Below, in pieces: positions 31,505 through 45,800 of a stretch of DNA of 64,000 bases. The translations under genes and the position numbers were made by a program. A model generated the notes under the pieces. It was not told where the DNA came from. It did no database searches and was given only the letters and a program-made list of their open reading frames with translations. How positions within the stretch are numbered: the stretch's first letter is position 1; the number at the start of each line of letters is the position of its first letter. The DNA comes from Trissonchulus latispiculum (taxonomy: Eukaryota > Nematoda > Enoplea > Enoplida > Ironidae): the NCBI GenBank assembly GCA_030248195.1, contig JASAND010026128.1, forward strand, positions 31,377-95,376, written 5' to 3'.

Positions 31505-32481
31505 GGTGGTGATTCCTTTTGGAGACATCAACTTTGAACCATTATTTCTCAACCATTATTTGGAGTTCAGAAGCCATTTTTATATCAAAATGAAGCTTAA
31601 CATTTGCTCTTGCTAATGAATACAACGAAACTAACTTTACTTCTTGGAAATTATTTTACTGCATTTTCGAAGTAATTTAATTTTCCATATTTTTTGCAGA
31701 CTAAAGTAAATTAGCGAGGCATCGGCCACATCATTCGATTCCACTATCAAATAGCTGGGGATCCTTTTTTAGTTATTATGAAACCGCTCTTCGTTATAAA
31801 GAAATTAGCTAAAATGTTTGTGCAACCTGGATTTTCCCTACTTTTCCAAACTTTGGCAAGCGACCACTTTAGCTGGAAAGCAGCAATCGGGACAACTAAA
31901 AAAGGGTCCCTGGGTATTTTAGTGTAAAACACGTTCAGTAAGTGGCAACCATCTAGCTTGCATAGTAAATGCTGCACAATCGCTGGAAAAAATTTGGTCA
32001 TGTTTTCGCAAAAACTAATTTTTTATGGTAGCAGCGTACGGGATAGCATTTAGAGGATCATAATGCCACGAATAATTGGCCCCGACGAGGCCTTCAAATT
32101 GACACCCTCGGTTTAATTTTACGGCTCGGGTAGCTCAAGAAATGGCGGATTATTTGATTTCTGCAAAAATGACAAGTTTTCAACGGCAAAATAAGAAAAT
32201 CAGCTATATCTCACTATAGAGAAAAGCTAGAAAGGTGCTTCAAAAAGCAAAAATATAGAGCTCAACAAGATCTTTCGAATGAATACAATGATAGCTATGC
32301 AGCTACTGTCTAATTGTCAAAAATCGGCAAAAACGGCCCTGAACGGAGACGTCAAAGTTTTGAAGCGGGATTGCGCGGAGGGTGTCAGAATGCTAAAAGA
32401 ATTTATTTTGGAAAGTTTCATCAAATTTCATCTTGATTTGAACCGTCAGTCAACAATATGTGCCCAAAAGGAATCAGCACC
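31505..32481. mobile_element. TIR element with TTAA flanks (piggyBac-like MITE)
   Basis: The ends GGTGGTGATTCCTTTTGG and, reversed, GGTGCTGATTCCTTTTGG are flanked by TTAA at 31501-31504 and 32482-32485. The TTAA target is the piggyBac signature; the assignment is tentative. The interior (about 31,860-32,450) recurs in the foldback element at 46,256-47,245. No transposase frame. Confidence 0.7.
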
Positions 32482-32938
32482 TTAAATAGGGTGGTTCATT
32501 ATTTCCTATGTTCTTGCATAAGATAAACTATCTAATACTAGTCGTTGAATCGAGGAGGGTTCTGCACTCTGACTGGGTAATACTCTCACCCCACGTGAAG
32601 ACCACTCCTGAGAAACTACCGTTATGTCTATCCTTTTCTGGGATTGGTGTAGGAAGAAACCAGGTTGCATTAGATCCCATTTCCACTAGGAGAAAAATGA
32701 CTAAGATGAAAGGTTCCGAAGGGACCGATATAACCGGAACCGGAACCCGTAGCTTTCGCAACCGGTCCATTCTACTACCAAGTTTGGCTACTTGAAATTC
32801 CAATCAAAGTTTATTTTGCAAAATCTTAAGATTTTATCTGGAACTTATGTTTAGAAATTGGAATTTAATTCTGTATGGAGTTTTATTTGGAGTAAAACAT
32901 TGACGGCGGAGTTTTATAGAGGATTTGATATCCTTGTA

Positions 32939-33599
32939 GGGTGAACTTGGCATGTACCGACGATGGTGACCTCAGGCAAGTCTTTAAGTGTTTTCCAACT
33001 TGGCTTGAATGAACATTGAATGTTTATTGTATGGATACTACTTGGCATGTATGAAAGCAAAATTAACATGTAAATCATAGGGGATTCCTCAACTGTCCTG
33101 CTGAAATTCACCAAAATTCCATTGCTTGTATGGACGCATTTAAGCTGCCTCAAACTGTCTATGAAATACGTGGGAAGTTTACCGTCCATACAGCAATGAA
33201 TGAATAGATTTCGTCATAAATTAAAGAAAAATTTCTATAGGTATATGCATTCAGTAAAATTGGTACCAAGGAATAGAGAAATTACCACACTTTCCAATAA
33301 TACAAAACTTAGAATGGTTTAGTTTGTTCTTAAATTCGCGCAACCGTTTAAACTTAGACCAAAAAATTATTGAAAAATCATGCAAAATGCGATTTTGATA
33401 AAACCTGGCAAATAGCGTGCGACAGAAATATTCTACAAGATAAAATTTAGTTTATTAGACCCATTTCGGTACGTGCTTTCCGATGGGGTTATCAATTTCA
33501 ATCAAACATCTTCAGTTCGCGGAATATTGAGTACACTAGCATATCAAAAGCGACCCATCGTCCATACAAGATTATCGTCCATACATGCCAAGTTTACCC
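32939..33599. mobile_element. TIR MITE with TA target duplication
   Basis: The left end GGGTGAACTTGGCATGTA and the reversed right end GGGTAAACTTGGCATGTA are flanked by TA on both sides (32937-32938 and 33600-33601), as with Tc1/mariner targets. Inside are repeated CCATACAAG/TGTATGGAC phrases. A 91-codon antisense frame (33189-32914) crosses the left end and is not a gene. Confidence 0.75.
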
Positions 33600-33601
33600 T
33601 A

Positions 33602-36447
33602 CGTAGCTTTTTAAAATTAAGGTTTTCTATCAAACTAAGTTTTTAACAATCTTGGAATAAAACAAGGATGAACTTGCATAGCATTGCTTCAAGAGTTGGC
33701 AAAAGTATCCTCATCGAAAAATTTCCTTTACGTACGATATGTAAATACTAAATTACTTTAGCTAGTAATTACTTAACTTACGGGAAAACTTTGGGTCTGT
33801 TTTTTCCTATTTTTAATGCTTGCAAAGTTTGTCTCGAGAACAGAGTTATTGCTACATAAATGCTTATTTCAGCTACTCAAAGCAACAATTGTGTAAACTA
33901 AAAAATTAAATGATTGGAATGATATATTCAGGTATATATTAGCTGTTCCTGTGTACTAACTGCACAAAAGTGATAGAAAAGTGTATGCAATTGTCGTTGA
34001 ACAATGTGCCGCCCAATATTTTTTCTGCTACATATTTCGATCTGAAAGCAAACCTTTACGATACCAACAAAACCGTTGAAAATACAAATTGGAACCGGAA
34101 CCAGTAGCTAGTAGGCGGAACCGGAACTGCCTAAAGCGCTTTTAAAAATCGGAGGAAGTTAGTCGAAAAATTTGAAAAATTGCTTCCTGTTTTTTCTATA
34201 TATAAGCAAAAATGAATTTCTGCTGTTAGCAAAACCCAAAAAGGGACCTCCCTGAGCGAAGTCATCCTAAACGAGGGTTTGTTTTGAGTCTAAAGTTTTG
34301 AGTCAAGCCTAAGCACTGGCCGGTGAAGTTAACGTCCAGCGGTGAACGGATTTCCACAATGGGCAATATTTCTTAAATGGATAATTTGCATTACTGATGT
34401 ATATATGCCTTGTTTTCACAAAAAAATAAACAAAATTAGAATTGGTCCGAAATTGGCAAAAGTCCAGTTAACGCCCAAAGTGAACAAAGTCGGCGAAATC
34501 TCTTTTACAATAATTACCTAGGTAAGGTACAAGAGGATAAATAGTAAGCTAGGCAATAAAGCAAAACACAACTACGTAGGCTTCACACCCAGAGTATGAT
34601 AATGTTTGTAACAAAAGAAATTAACTCACCAGTAGTTCAGTTCGATCAAAATTTGATAAATGAAAGCCCAAACTGACCATAAACAGTATAGAGCTATAGC
34701 AAGTAAGCTCTATTTAATGAAACTAAATTTAGTAGAAATAATACACAGTCGAATTGTTATCAGTTTTCTTGGGAAAAACTATCTAGTAAAACTGAAATGT
34801 CTGAGCGTGTTAACAAAAAACATTAATTTCAATTTTTGAAATCCGCCACCAAATTAGTGCATGAGCGAATTCTACACTTGTTTCAGACAAAACGTTCAAG
34901 TTCCAGGTAGTTTTCCCCCTGTAAAATGTGACTTTACGTTACACTAGTAGGAAAGTAATTGTTTTTCTTAGTCCCATAGTGTACATACGTAGGTTTTCTT
35001 TCGACGCGGGCCAACGCGGTCACAACCGAACTGTGAAAACACTGAAAAAGTGTGGCTGAAAACTGCATGTCAGAATTTAGGAGTCTAATTTACTGAGAAA
35101 ATTGCAGAATTGTAGATTCATTCTAGGATAACTCACTAAATAATAAAACACCACTGAAGTCAAAATTGTTGCATAGCAAAAAAACCGAAAAACAATTGAA
35201 GACAATTTTGAAATTTTATTGGAGAGATTGTTTTTGCTTCACATTCGAGCATCAGCTATTTTGAACTATAGAAATTTTTTGAAATATGGATGGAAGGAAA
35301 ACCTCATATGAAATGATACATGAACAATGACCAACAGAAATCTGAATATATAAATCAAAATTAATTAACACATTATCCTGGCTTCTAGGGTGGTATTGCT
35401 ACTTTATAATAATTGATTCATCGTGGATGAATATACATACTTTGAGGACAGAAAATCTTTAGGTACAACGGTTCGATTTGTTTGATCAAATAGAAGTTAG
35501 TCAACTGTAGTTGTAAGATTTTTAATTTTTTAATTAATAATTATATGCGACAACCAGCTACTTACAGTTTGCCATTATATGTGTGACATGTTAACTATGC
35601 AGTTAATATTGTTTAATGAAAATTCAAAAGTAAAAATTAGAAAAATAAAACTTTCGAAATTTTAGCACGGTACCCTTCATCATTCCTGCATATACATATA
35701 ATAAACTTCAACATTTTCCAAATATTTTTATTTTTAATTTTACTGTATTTAGTTGTAAATATTAATTAATTATATAAATTCACAAAAGTGTATTATAAAG
35801 CATAGCTCGCATTTACTGTGCCAGACCAGAAGCATAGTGCGTTTTACTTTTACAAGGAAATTGAGAAAAATTTCTAAACTTTCTAAAAATTACAGAAACT
35901 GGTATTTTCATTTATTTTAAATTTTCTGCATAATTTGTCTTTGTCAATTAGAGACTATTTCGAATCACTCACTACATCTGATTTCAAACAGGTGTAAAAA
36001 GTGTCAGAAACAAATGATTTTAAATGAATTTTCTACTATAAATCATTAATCAAACAAAGGCTACTTAACAAAACGGTACATAGGTGCATAGAAACGGCAC
36101 AGCAGTCAAACACATCTGAAAATTTTGCAACAACAAATGTAGGTTAGAAGACGACTTAAAAATACTTAAAATCGCAGGCCAAAAAACCATTAAATGCAGA
36201 TAATCTCAACATTTTTCAAGACCAAACTCACAAAAAACGCTAATACTGTATTTTCTTTCTATATCACGTACCTATTAAAGCACAATATCAAAACATCAAA
36301 CGAATATCATGGACTCCTTTATCACTGCTTTTCAGTACCCATACTCAGTTACAACCTGAACAGCTACCAGCCTCCTTCAAAGAAAAAAGTTAGAAGTTAG
36401 AAGATAGAAGAACGATAGAAGAAAAGAAAGAAAGAAGAAGTAGGTAG
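33602..36447. other. Intergenic stretch, no gene seen
   Basis: AT-rich sequence with no supported gene. A cluster of GGAACCGGAACC-type phrases at about 34,090-34,140 matches ones near 32,735-32,765 and 62,355-62,435, suggesting remnants of one repeat family. A purine-rich tract of GAAG/AAAG lies at about 36,385-36,440, just before the LINE fragment. Confidence 0.4.
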
Positions 36448-36624
36448 ATATTCCAAAATATTCTTGTTAGTCGTGCCGTTCCCATTTGGTATTCTCTGGA
36501 TACATCTGTGGTGTCAGCTGAATCTGGAGAAGTATTCAAAAACCGTATCGCTAATGTTTCACTTTCGAGGTTTGTTAAGGGCAGCAACGATAATGTGCGT
36601 TTTGATTATAATTATGTCTTATAA
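36448..36624 (+). pseudogene. C-terminal relic of a LINE (CR1/Jockey-like) ORF2
   Basis: A 58-codon frame reads FQNILVSRAVPIWYSLDTSV then SAESGEVFKNRIANVSLSR and stops at TAA. The pattern R-x-x-P-x-W-x-S-L, S-x-x-x-F-K-x-R is the typical last part of non-LTR retrotransposon reverse transcriptase proteins. The rest of the ORF is absent, as in 5'-truncated insertions. An A-rich tail with GAATAGAATAAAAA follows at about 36,690. Confidence 0.55.
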
Positions 36625-38148
36625 TCTGTTGTTTATTTGCATGTTTATATCAGGTTGCAATTTATTAACGTGTTGATTGGTTGGAATAAATAGAATAGAA
36701 TAAAAACTAGCTTAGATTAGAACGATTCAGAGTGTTGTCCGCCAACAACACTAACTTTTACCAGGAGTACATAATGATATTTAATATTTATTTTGCACTA
36801 ATACATTTAATATTCACTAGAGACCCATAACATTACATCATGTTCTTTGTGTGAAATAATTAAATATTATATCTTATATGAGGTATTTTTGCGTTAGCTC
36901 AGCGTCGTTTGCCTCAAAATACGCAGCTTTTTCCAAATAGTTTAAAGTAAATAACAGTCGGAACGAGCTTGACCAAATTGTTCAAACTCCGCTTCTCGCC
37001 AATCCACAGTGCAATTGGATAGATAACTTTTATGAAAGGGGGTGAGATTTTGTGTTCGCACGATCCGGGCATCACTAAAATATCTCAGTATGCAGAAAGT
37101 TCAGGATTCGAAAATCAGTGAAATGAACACTTTCAGTCATTAGCGTTGAGTAGAAGTCATCATTCAATTTTGCAAGAATTATGCAGGAATATGAAAGATT
37201 ATGCAAGAGTAGTGTACAATAAACTGTATACTTTTTCGGACATTAAATCAGTGCGTGACCATAGTTATTGGCGTGGACACCGTGACCAGTGACCGAAACT
37301 GAAATTATCTACGCCAAAAAGATCCGAATCAGCTAAGCAGTTTTAAAGTTCAAATACATGTGCCAATGGAAATTTTTACTTTGGACGATTGCAACTAAAA
37401 CGATTCTTAAACTCGGACGGACAAGCAAAAAGAGTCTGCAAAATTTTAAGCATTTTCAGAGGAACATTTTATTAAATTGTAGGCCTGCTGCGCAGAAGGC
37501 TTTCCTTTAATGTTGGCATCATGTATATACTGTAAATAGGTGTGGCTGCAACTGATTTGGCTTTGTTTATGTTATAGTTGATCTGTTTGAGATCAGTTTT
37601 TGTTTGCGGTGCAGAGCAAAATAATGTCGTTCTTTCTGACCAAAATGATTCACCTGCAGCAAATGTTCGGAAAATTGTCTGCAAAAGGTCGAGATCATTT
37701 TGCAGCCATTTAGTGTATACATGCTGGACAGCGAATATCTTTTCTCGACTTTATACTAAATTTGATTTGAAGCTGTTTCTAATTGTATGCTGCCCGCAAC
37801 ACATGCGTAAGAAATGCATGAAAACAGGTTTGATTCGGAAGGACTTGCAGAAATGTTGTACACTTTTCCGAGAGACTGGTTTCAGACTTAAAAGCGAGGA
37901 ATTTGTTTACATTCTAGAATCTACATGATAAATATATGCAGCCTATGCTAAACCACACAGTACACGCTTTCATGCAACCAACATTAAATTTCTGTGTACA
38001 GCATGCTAAGTTTATTAACCGAGCAAATTTAAAAGACCTGCTGCGCTGAGGCGCAGCAGGAAAAATACCGTCTCCGGCTGAATCTGAAATTAATTCGGAC
38101 AGGACCGAAACTGAAACCAAGTTGAATATAGTCTGGCTTGAAGACAGG
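36625..38148. other. Intergenic stretch, no gene seen
   Basis: Contains open frames on both strands near 37,470-37,930 (up to 116 codons, Cys-rich on plus) with no recognised domain and no splice support. A 40-base phrase with GTCTGGCTTGAAG occurs at about 38,131 and again at about 38,763, on either side of the hAT-like MITE. Confidence 0.35.
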
Positions 38149-38156
38149 AGCTAAAA

Positions 38157-38748
38157 CAGGGTTTTTTGGTTTTCGGATTTGCGTCAACCTTGCGTCCCGC
38201 TAAATTTAAGTTGCGTCCCGTTAAGAAATTTTGCATCCAGGCAGAATTCTTGTTTTAGCGTGTTTTTTAGTGCAAAAATTGTTTTATTTATGAAAATTTC
38301 GATAATTTCTTTAGTGCATAGCTATTTAGACTATTTAGAAAGCTGATGCTGCTTAACTGTAATGCACGATTACAAGATCACCTACCTAGAATATAGATGC
38401 GTCCAACATACACGGCGGGGCGGAGCCCCCCAGAAGATCTGATATATATATATGGATGCAGGTGGACAACAATTTAACAAATAACATGACATTGAGTAAC
38501 ATTGAGGCATGACCTTGCACCTTGGCATTCCATGACAAAGTGGGAAACACCGGGGGTCTGGGGGCGGAGCCCCCAGGACGTGAAGAAATTTTTGGAAAAA
38601 ACGGAAAAATTGGTACTGGAAACATTTAAAGTTTTTACTCTTACAAAAGTGAATTTTCTCCCGAAATAATGTTGCGTCTAGCTTAAATTTCATTGCGTCC
38701 AGATAAGAAACTTTACGTCCAGACGCACATCTGGACGCAAAAACCCTG
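38157..38748. mobile_element. hAT-like MITE with 8-bp TSD
   Basis: The termini start CAGGGTTTTT and, reversed, CAGGGTTTTTGCGTCC. Perfect duplications AGCTAAAA lie at 38149-38156 and 38749-38756. Subterminal TTGCGTC phrases repeat in opposite orientation at the two ends. Two GGGGCGGAGCCCCC hairpins occur inside (about 38,414 and 38,563). No coding capacity. Confidence 0.9.
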
Positions 38749-39304
38749 AGCTAAAATCAAGAGTCTGGCTTGAAGGCACTAAGACAGGAGATAAAAACAA
38801 ACTAGCACTCAAACAACATCACTAATCCTATCTGTACATATACAGCTCCTATAGAAGCTCAAGGCTCAGGAACCAGAGGAAACGAATTCTTACTAATGCC
38901 CCTATTCTTATTCGATTGAATATTGTTGAAGGGCTACGTAATTCCTTCTCTACGTCCCTATCACTATTACTACGGCAGTACCCAAATTACAAACACGAGC
39001 GTTTACTTCAAACTGTAACAAAAATATCGTTACATAAATAAAATTTACATTACACACAAACGAGCAAAACGAACATTATTATACTGGTATACACTATGAG
39101 ATGGTAGAAAATAACAGTACAAATCACCAAAACCGCTTATAAAATCAAGTTCTTGGAAAGTACAGTACTTCAATGCTTCAACATTCCGCTACAATTCGCC
39201 GGAGAAGTCTCCAGATTCAAAATTGCCAAAAAATCACGACCTGCCTGTTTGATAGTTCTGCAATCAGGAGCAAACATCTCAGTTCGGATTGTGAATTAAA
39301 GCGT

Positions 39305-42300
39305 TCAATCACTGTCGGAATCAACTGCTAATTTCTGTCGCTTTTTGGCTGGTTTCTCTGGCTTTTCATCCTGCAATATTTCAATAGATAAAATGTACTA
39401 TTAGCAAATAGATTACACTTTAAGTTTTATAAATATAACGTTATAGGTATATACAGTTTAAAGAAAATGCGGCGAACTAAACGTACCCGATCATCAATTC
39501 GGGAAACAAAATTTAAACGAGCCAGATAAAGCAAGGCTGGTGAGGGATGGAGTGAGCAAGGGAGGCACGCCCCCCCAATCTGACAATATAAGATTTTTAA
39601 TACGTAGTGAGTGGTAGCACGGCGCGGGTAATTGTTTCCAAACACTTTTCCCTGTGGTGTTAATTTTATACAAAATACACTAAAACATTAATTTACAATC
39701 TGCTGTCAAAACAGCAGGTTCAATAGAAGTTTCAAAAACAATTTTGGCTGCCTCCCCAAATTTTGTCTAGCTGCACTACTATAACCCAAACTATATATAC
39801 AGCTGAAACTAAAAATTTAGTTTGTAGGCGTGTGATTTTTGGCAACCTGCCAGCAATAACTCACTTCACTAGTATCAGAATCTTCGCGATGAGATACAGG
39901 TTCAGTCTTTCGGCTTCGCCTGTGCGGTCTGGCCCCGCGACACGAGTCCAGAACCTCCATGACAGAAAACAATTCAGAGTATCTAAAATTATAAACAAGT
40001 ACAGGCCTAAAGGACTAGCTAGCAGTGAAAGACCTAAATAAGTTACCTAGACCTATATAAGTTGCAGGACACAACAAACACTTGTTTCTTATTTAATAAA
40101 TTATTTAATTTCTTTGATTTCTTTGGATTTCTAATAATTTAAAGTAGGTAAAAGCAACTGATTCATAAAATGACTAAATATAAGAGAAAGGTTGCGAGTC
40201 ATTTCCCTGGACTAAAGAAAATACAACAATAAAATATATACTAACTTTTTCCTAAGCTCTTCTGAAGCACAGCGCTGAGCCTCCTTTAGACCATTCTGAA
40301 CAGATTCTTTCATCAGCACTACAACCCAAAAAGACCGACATGTTACAATACGATAGAGAAATCAAAACAGTAGCCTAGGCTCCCACAAAAAGTAGCAAGC
40401 TACATTATTCGTGCAACATCAAATCCACATGCCTTTTCGCACTACAGAACATTGCTACACCTACATAAGAGTGAATGAATGAACGTTTGAGTATTCTACA
40501 TAATTAGTAAACAGTAAATACTTACAATCTTGACTGCCACTCCACTGCTGTCGGAGTGTGTCCAGATGGCCCAAAATGTGATCCAGCGTAGGACCTCGAA
40601 CAACAGACCTATGCACAGAAATTTATATCATAGCAAAATTTGTTGAAGTCTTTAAGTAAGTACTACTTACTAAGTAGGTAAGTTATATCGCTACAATATC
40701 CTGCGTATATGGTCAGATTAAATGAAAATCATAGTTATATGCTCAAAGGGATTAGAGAAAACTTTATCGAAATTCACAGTAAGTTCACCACTAATGAATC
40801 CAGACCACCTATCATCAAAAATGTAGCAGTAGAAAGATGCTTCTCCTTACCTCAGAACCATAGCTCGTCTGCCCACCCCTGTGGGGTCACTCACCGCAGC
40901 ACAATTCGGTTTTTTGTTAAAAAACAAGAAAAATCCAGTTTTTCTGGTTTGCAACTTTTAAATACTCCTCCATTGTGGTTTAAACACTTCGGCCATCGCC
41001 TATTGAGTGATTCTCAAGATTATCCTCGAGCACTGACACACATCATACAAATGGCAAAAACAAATTGACACACCGTCAAAAAATCGCCACTTAATGTATC
41101 CTCGACAAATTCTCAAAAATTTATTAAGTCTCTGGTCTCTTAGAACCTTAAAAAAAGACAGAGGCAAAGTATTCTAACAAAGATTACTGAAAACGTTGCC
41201 CACATTACTCAAACTTCTCAAGTTGCTACACTATTACTTTATTACTACGTTACTACTTTATTAACCAAAAGTTTACTTTTTGGTCGTCCCAGGCTTATGC
41301 GTTGTCTGTTCCATTGCCAGCGATTTTGTGAGACAGGAGTGAAACAGTTCCACAAATCGATCCGAATCACAGTCAAACAATGACTAATAAAAATAAAAGC
41401 TGACATTAGTTAAAAAATAACTGGGCGCATAGTACAAAATTAACCAAGTGTTCCATAACCATACCAAGTTAATATTCTCAAAACCAAGTGGTATACAGGA
41501 CTACTATGACTCTGCTTTAAACCAAACAGAAACAAACATACGTACCTAATTACGTTCTGGCTTAATCCTTTACCTTTTTATGGGGGGGCTTCATGAGGCC
41601 TTTATGGATGAGGGGGGGGGGGCGCTCACCCAAACTGGGGACAAATTTTTTGTACAATGTTTTCGAATTTTTGTGGTTTTTCGAGCAAAAACTGCTAAAC
41701 GTCGCTAAACAAATAACTAATTTTAAGTGGTTTTTAGGCTACAATAGTGAAAAGTTTGCTAAAAATCTGGCAAAGCCGGAAACGTTTTTGAAAATTTAGG
41801 GTAAAATGGTAAAATTGGACAATTTTGGGGTTATGGGGGATGTCGGAATTTATGGGGGGGCTCTTCGAATGTGGGGTTAGGTCGCCTAATGGCGGGCGCC
41901 CCCCACTAGAGATAAGCCAGATTTTATTGCAATTTGGTTGTACCTTTAAAGCAACAACAGTAAAGAAATCATTATAGACGCCAGAGGGTCTGGACAACAG
42001 GGCCCGTAACAGTCGCACATTGGGCACAGTTTCAGAGCGCTTCATCATTATCAAGACATTACTCAGCGCTTCTGCATGCTCTACAATAAATTCACAAAAA
42101 CAACATACAAACACAGTAGAGCAATTGGACAAATAAAATTGTATACAAACAGATGTAAAAATTTTTAAATCGATACATCTTCAACTTCAAACTTCAAATT
42201 TCACCTGTTTTATTAATAACCTGCAATTTTACTGAAAACACAAAAGTCTATCATATCTTAGTACTAACCGGGATAATGCAGTTTAGGAATGATGGAAACA

Positions 42301-42843
42301 ATCCAATCAAAGGAAGTTTTGTCCGATAAAATCAGCTGCCATAGGAAGTATTGCTCAATTGTTTCCCATTCCAGACTAGCAGCTAGAAAACCAGACATTC
42401 AAGTTACGAATTTAGCGAAGGAAATTGTTGGCTCACATTAACGACGGAGTAACAGACTGAAACGTGAGCTGACAGAACGCTCATTCCGAAATGAAATTGT
42501 GATGGAATCTCAAAATTTCAAAAGTAGCTATGCGCGAAAATTGTCGTGAAATATTACCAAATTCCACCAATGTCACCGAAAACGTGGGGAAAGTTTGCTA
42601 ACATTTTGGCAAAATCTGTTAGTGTTATCTCCTAGAAATAAAAATTAAAAATAAACTTGACAATAAATTATTCAATAGCTTTACAAAACATAAGTGCAAT
42701 ACTAAAAATCTGAATACCAATTATTATGAATAAACAACAACAAAAGTCAAAGAAATCTATCACATACTTATCAGGGCACAGACAGTATCTTTACGTACAA
42801 TCTGTAGATCGCCCTTAATTATTAGTGAAATCAAATCTTGCAT
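39305..42843 (-). CDS. INTS3: INTS3 exons, C-terminal domain and acidic/basic tail
   Basis: Exons: 42843-42768, 42382-42269, 42080-41944, 41383-41277, 40608-40526, 40318-40246, 39982-39865, 39370-39305. They encode LQIVRKDTVCALI; ASLEWETIEQYFLWQLIL; EHAEALSNVLIMMKRSE; DCDSDRFVELFHSCLTKSL; LDHILGHLDTLRQQW; LKEAQRCASEELRK; KYSELFSVMEVLDSCRG and then SRRK-like basic residues; and DEKPEKPAKKRQKLAVDSDS before TGA (39305-39307). The basic nuclear-signal-like stretch followed by an SDSD end matches the human C terminus. Confidence 0.93.
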
Positions 42844-45800
42844 CTGAAAAAATAGGAACAATGACATCCATTTGCCAAAATAACGAGTAGTAACAAAACA
42901 ATAACAAAATGCTTCGGAGGAGCATTTAAAATGCAATACGGGTGACATTAGGTTTTAAGGGGACGTAGGACTAGGCTTTAAAACGTTAATATGGGAGGGG
43001 CAGGTTGTAAAATGACAAGAGGACTAGAAGCGCGGAGCAGCCCTCATCTGCGATCCAAATTTGCGGAAACTCATGCTCCACTCCGCATTTTACGTTTATT
43101 TGCATAAGCTCTAAATTTCGACAACTTTCCAGGCAAGCATGTTGATTTTGAAACATTAAGATGAAATAATATTAAGTGGGGAAATTTTTCCAAAATGGCT
43201 ATCTGGCAACAACAACTTTGGGCCGGCCGCCAGAACGATTCCGGACAGATATCGAACATCGCCTCCGTTATGACACGCTACCCATCCCAAAGTTTATTAT
43301 GCAGCAAGCTGCGTCTCTCCAGCTTGTTCGTTGAGCCCTGTAGCCGTGGTACAAAGTTGGCCTTTTTGGCTGTCAGTCTTAGCGGCCAGGGAAGGCAGGT
43401 GGAAAATTGTCAAAAAGGTATTATGATACTAACTCTAAAGGCCGGTGCACACGATCAAATTCTCGTCAAATAAATTTGATCAAATTTTTTGACAGCAAAA
43501 TATTTGATCAAATTGCCTGTTTACACTGTCAAATTTGCATCAAATAATTTGACTGAATTTTGATCAAATTGGGCGCCAGTTTGAATTTGCGCGTGTAGAA
43601 AATGGCCAGTCAAAAGCGCAAACTAGCGTTTTTCTTGTTATCTCGATCTGATTCTGAACCGAAACCTAAACGCCCTTGGGCCAAAGGTTGGTAAAAAGAT
43701 CTAAAACAATTTACAGCTTCAAAATCTTTTCATTGGCGATTTTCAAATATAAAATATATATTTCATCAATTTGTTCGAACACTTGGCAAAATTTTAAATT
43801 ATTTATTGGTTTAAATAAAATTCAAAGTATACTGAATGAAAGTGTATGTTACTATAGTCCCTGAGATATTGCACATTGTGTTGAAAGACCGTAGAGAAAC
43901 TGCATGTGTGAAGAAAACAAAAGGCTATGCTTCATACTGATTTACGGTCACGTGATACACGTGGTAAAACGTCAAATATTTGATGGTTTTTGCGCACTGA
44001 CCAAACCAATTTGATAGTTTGACAGCAATTTGATGGCAAATTTGACAGAATTTGATGGAATTTGATGCCCGTTCAAACCATCAAATTTGGTCAAAGTGAA
44101 AGTTTGGTCAAATTTGATCAAATTTATTAGACGAGAATTTGATCGTGTGAGCCGGCCTTAAGAAAAACCAAAGTTCACCGGCTACAAATGCCTAGATTGT
44201 TAAATTTGTGAGTTAGAAGAAAAGTGCTTCTCCAAGCGAGACTTTATACGGACAAGGAGTTTTGTCCGGAAGCGACAATTTTCAAATTTGAAGATTTTGA
44301 CCAAAACTTTTTTGCTACTTGTAGTATGTACTCGTCGTGCTGATTCCAACGATACCAAATTTGTCTACTTTCGTTTAATATTTAGCTGGCACGGTGCTCG
44401 AACGGGTCTCTAAGGGCCGCACAGCGCCTTTTACACCAATATTATAGGGGGTCGCTATCGTGTCTCCCTATAATAATCTAAGAGTTATTAATAAAAATAA
44501 AACAATGATGTCTAGACAAAATCAGACCAACAGTAGTGCTTCCGTGCTTGCAGCAAAAACAGCAAAAAGTAACCGAAGACTAATGGAAGCCAAGAAAATA
44601 ATCGAAAATAAGCAGGAAGTTTGGAAAAAACAAAAATAAGAAAATTTACGACAATTCATCTAGCATCTGTTCCCACTACATACCTGTATTGAATCCACAG
44701 TTCCCACAACTAAATGCATCAGCTCAATGCTGTTCAATGCACAGTCATTGAACTAAAACAAACGAAACAACTAGCTTATATACAGAGACTAAAAGCCTTC
44801 TTTGTTTTGTACGCTGTGTGCTTACTACTCCGTGCTTTTTCGGTTCTAATTTTTTGGAAAAGCACAATCCTAAAATCCGACCGGTCACTCAGTCAGAAGC
44901 TATTGTACAATTCGAATCGAAACTATTAAAAATATGGAAACATGTCACGTTGATTCCACATTAATTTCTTTGCTAATTTAAGCGTTAAACCAGCATCAAT
45001 TTATAGAACTTAGTTGCAAGAACGAAATAGTTTCATTCTAGATTTGCTATAATCGGAATGAGATAAAATCGAAGCATGAACACTAACCTCCTTAAATACT
45101 TCAGGAATCAAAAATCCAAAAACCCGATAATCATCTTCTTGACAAAGCTGAAGTAAGCAAAAAAGCAAAAATTGGTGGATGGATATCCACAATTACTTCA
45201 ATAGCATATAGCAAAATTAGAAACAAGTAAACAATACAAAAAGAAGCCTTTATACTGCAACAGAATAGTCATAATATTACTGTCAAATCTCTAATGAGTG
45301 CTGCATCCAGATCCATATTATTCTGATCGCAAAGGATTGCATAAAGGTTCATCTTCACTTCTTGCTTCAAGACCTGCCTACAAAAGAAACAAGGTGACAA
45401 CATAAACACAAAAACGTTCATACAAAGAAGTGTGAACACACAAAATGGAAACAAAAGCAAAATTAATAGATCTTCGAACAAAGATGAGCGCCCAAAGGTG
45501 CCATTAATTCTGTATGCAATATATTTCATGTTCAAAAACAATGTAAGTCAACAAACAGTGTTATAAACCACAACTGTACTAATTTACAAATTGTTTATCC
45601 ACTTATTAAATATGCTAGAAAAATCTGATTAGTGCGATAACCCGAAAACTATTTGAGAAATTGGCACCCTCCCCGCTTCCACTCTTTCCACTTAAATCAC
45701 ATAGCTATCATGAAATTGAAAACTATATAACGACGCCGCAAAAAGGGAGGGAAACTCTGACTCACCCAACTTTCAGAAAATATAGAAAGTGGTAGCCCAA

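Noticed and set aside
32914..33189. 91-codon minus-strand ORF as a gene
   Set aside because: It crosses the boundary of a TIR MITE and consists mostly of its repeated phrases.
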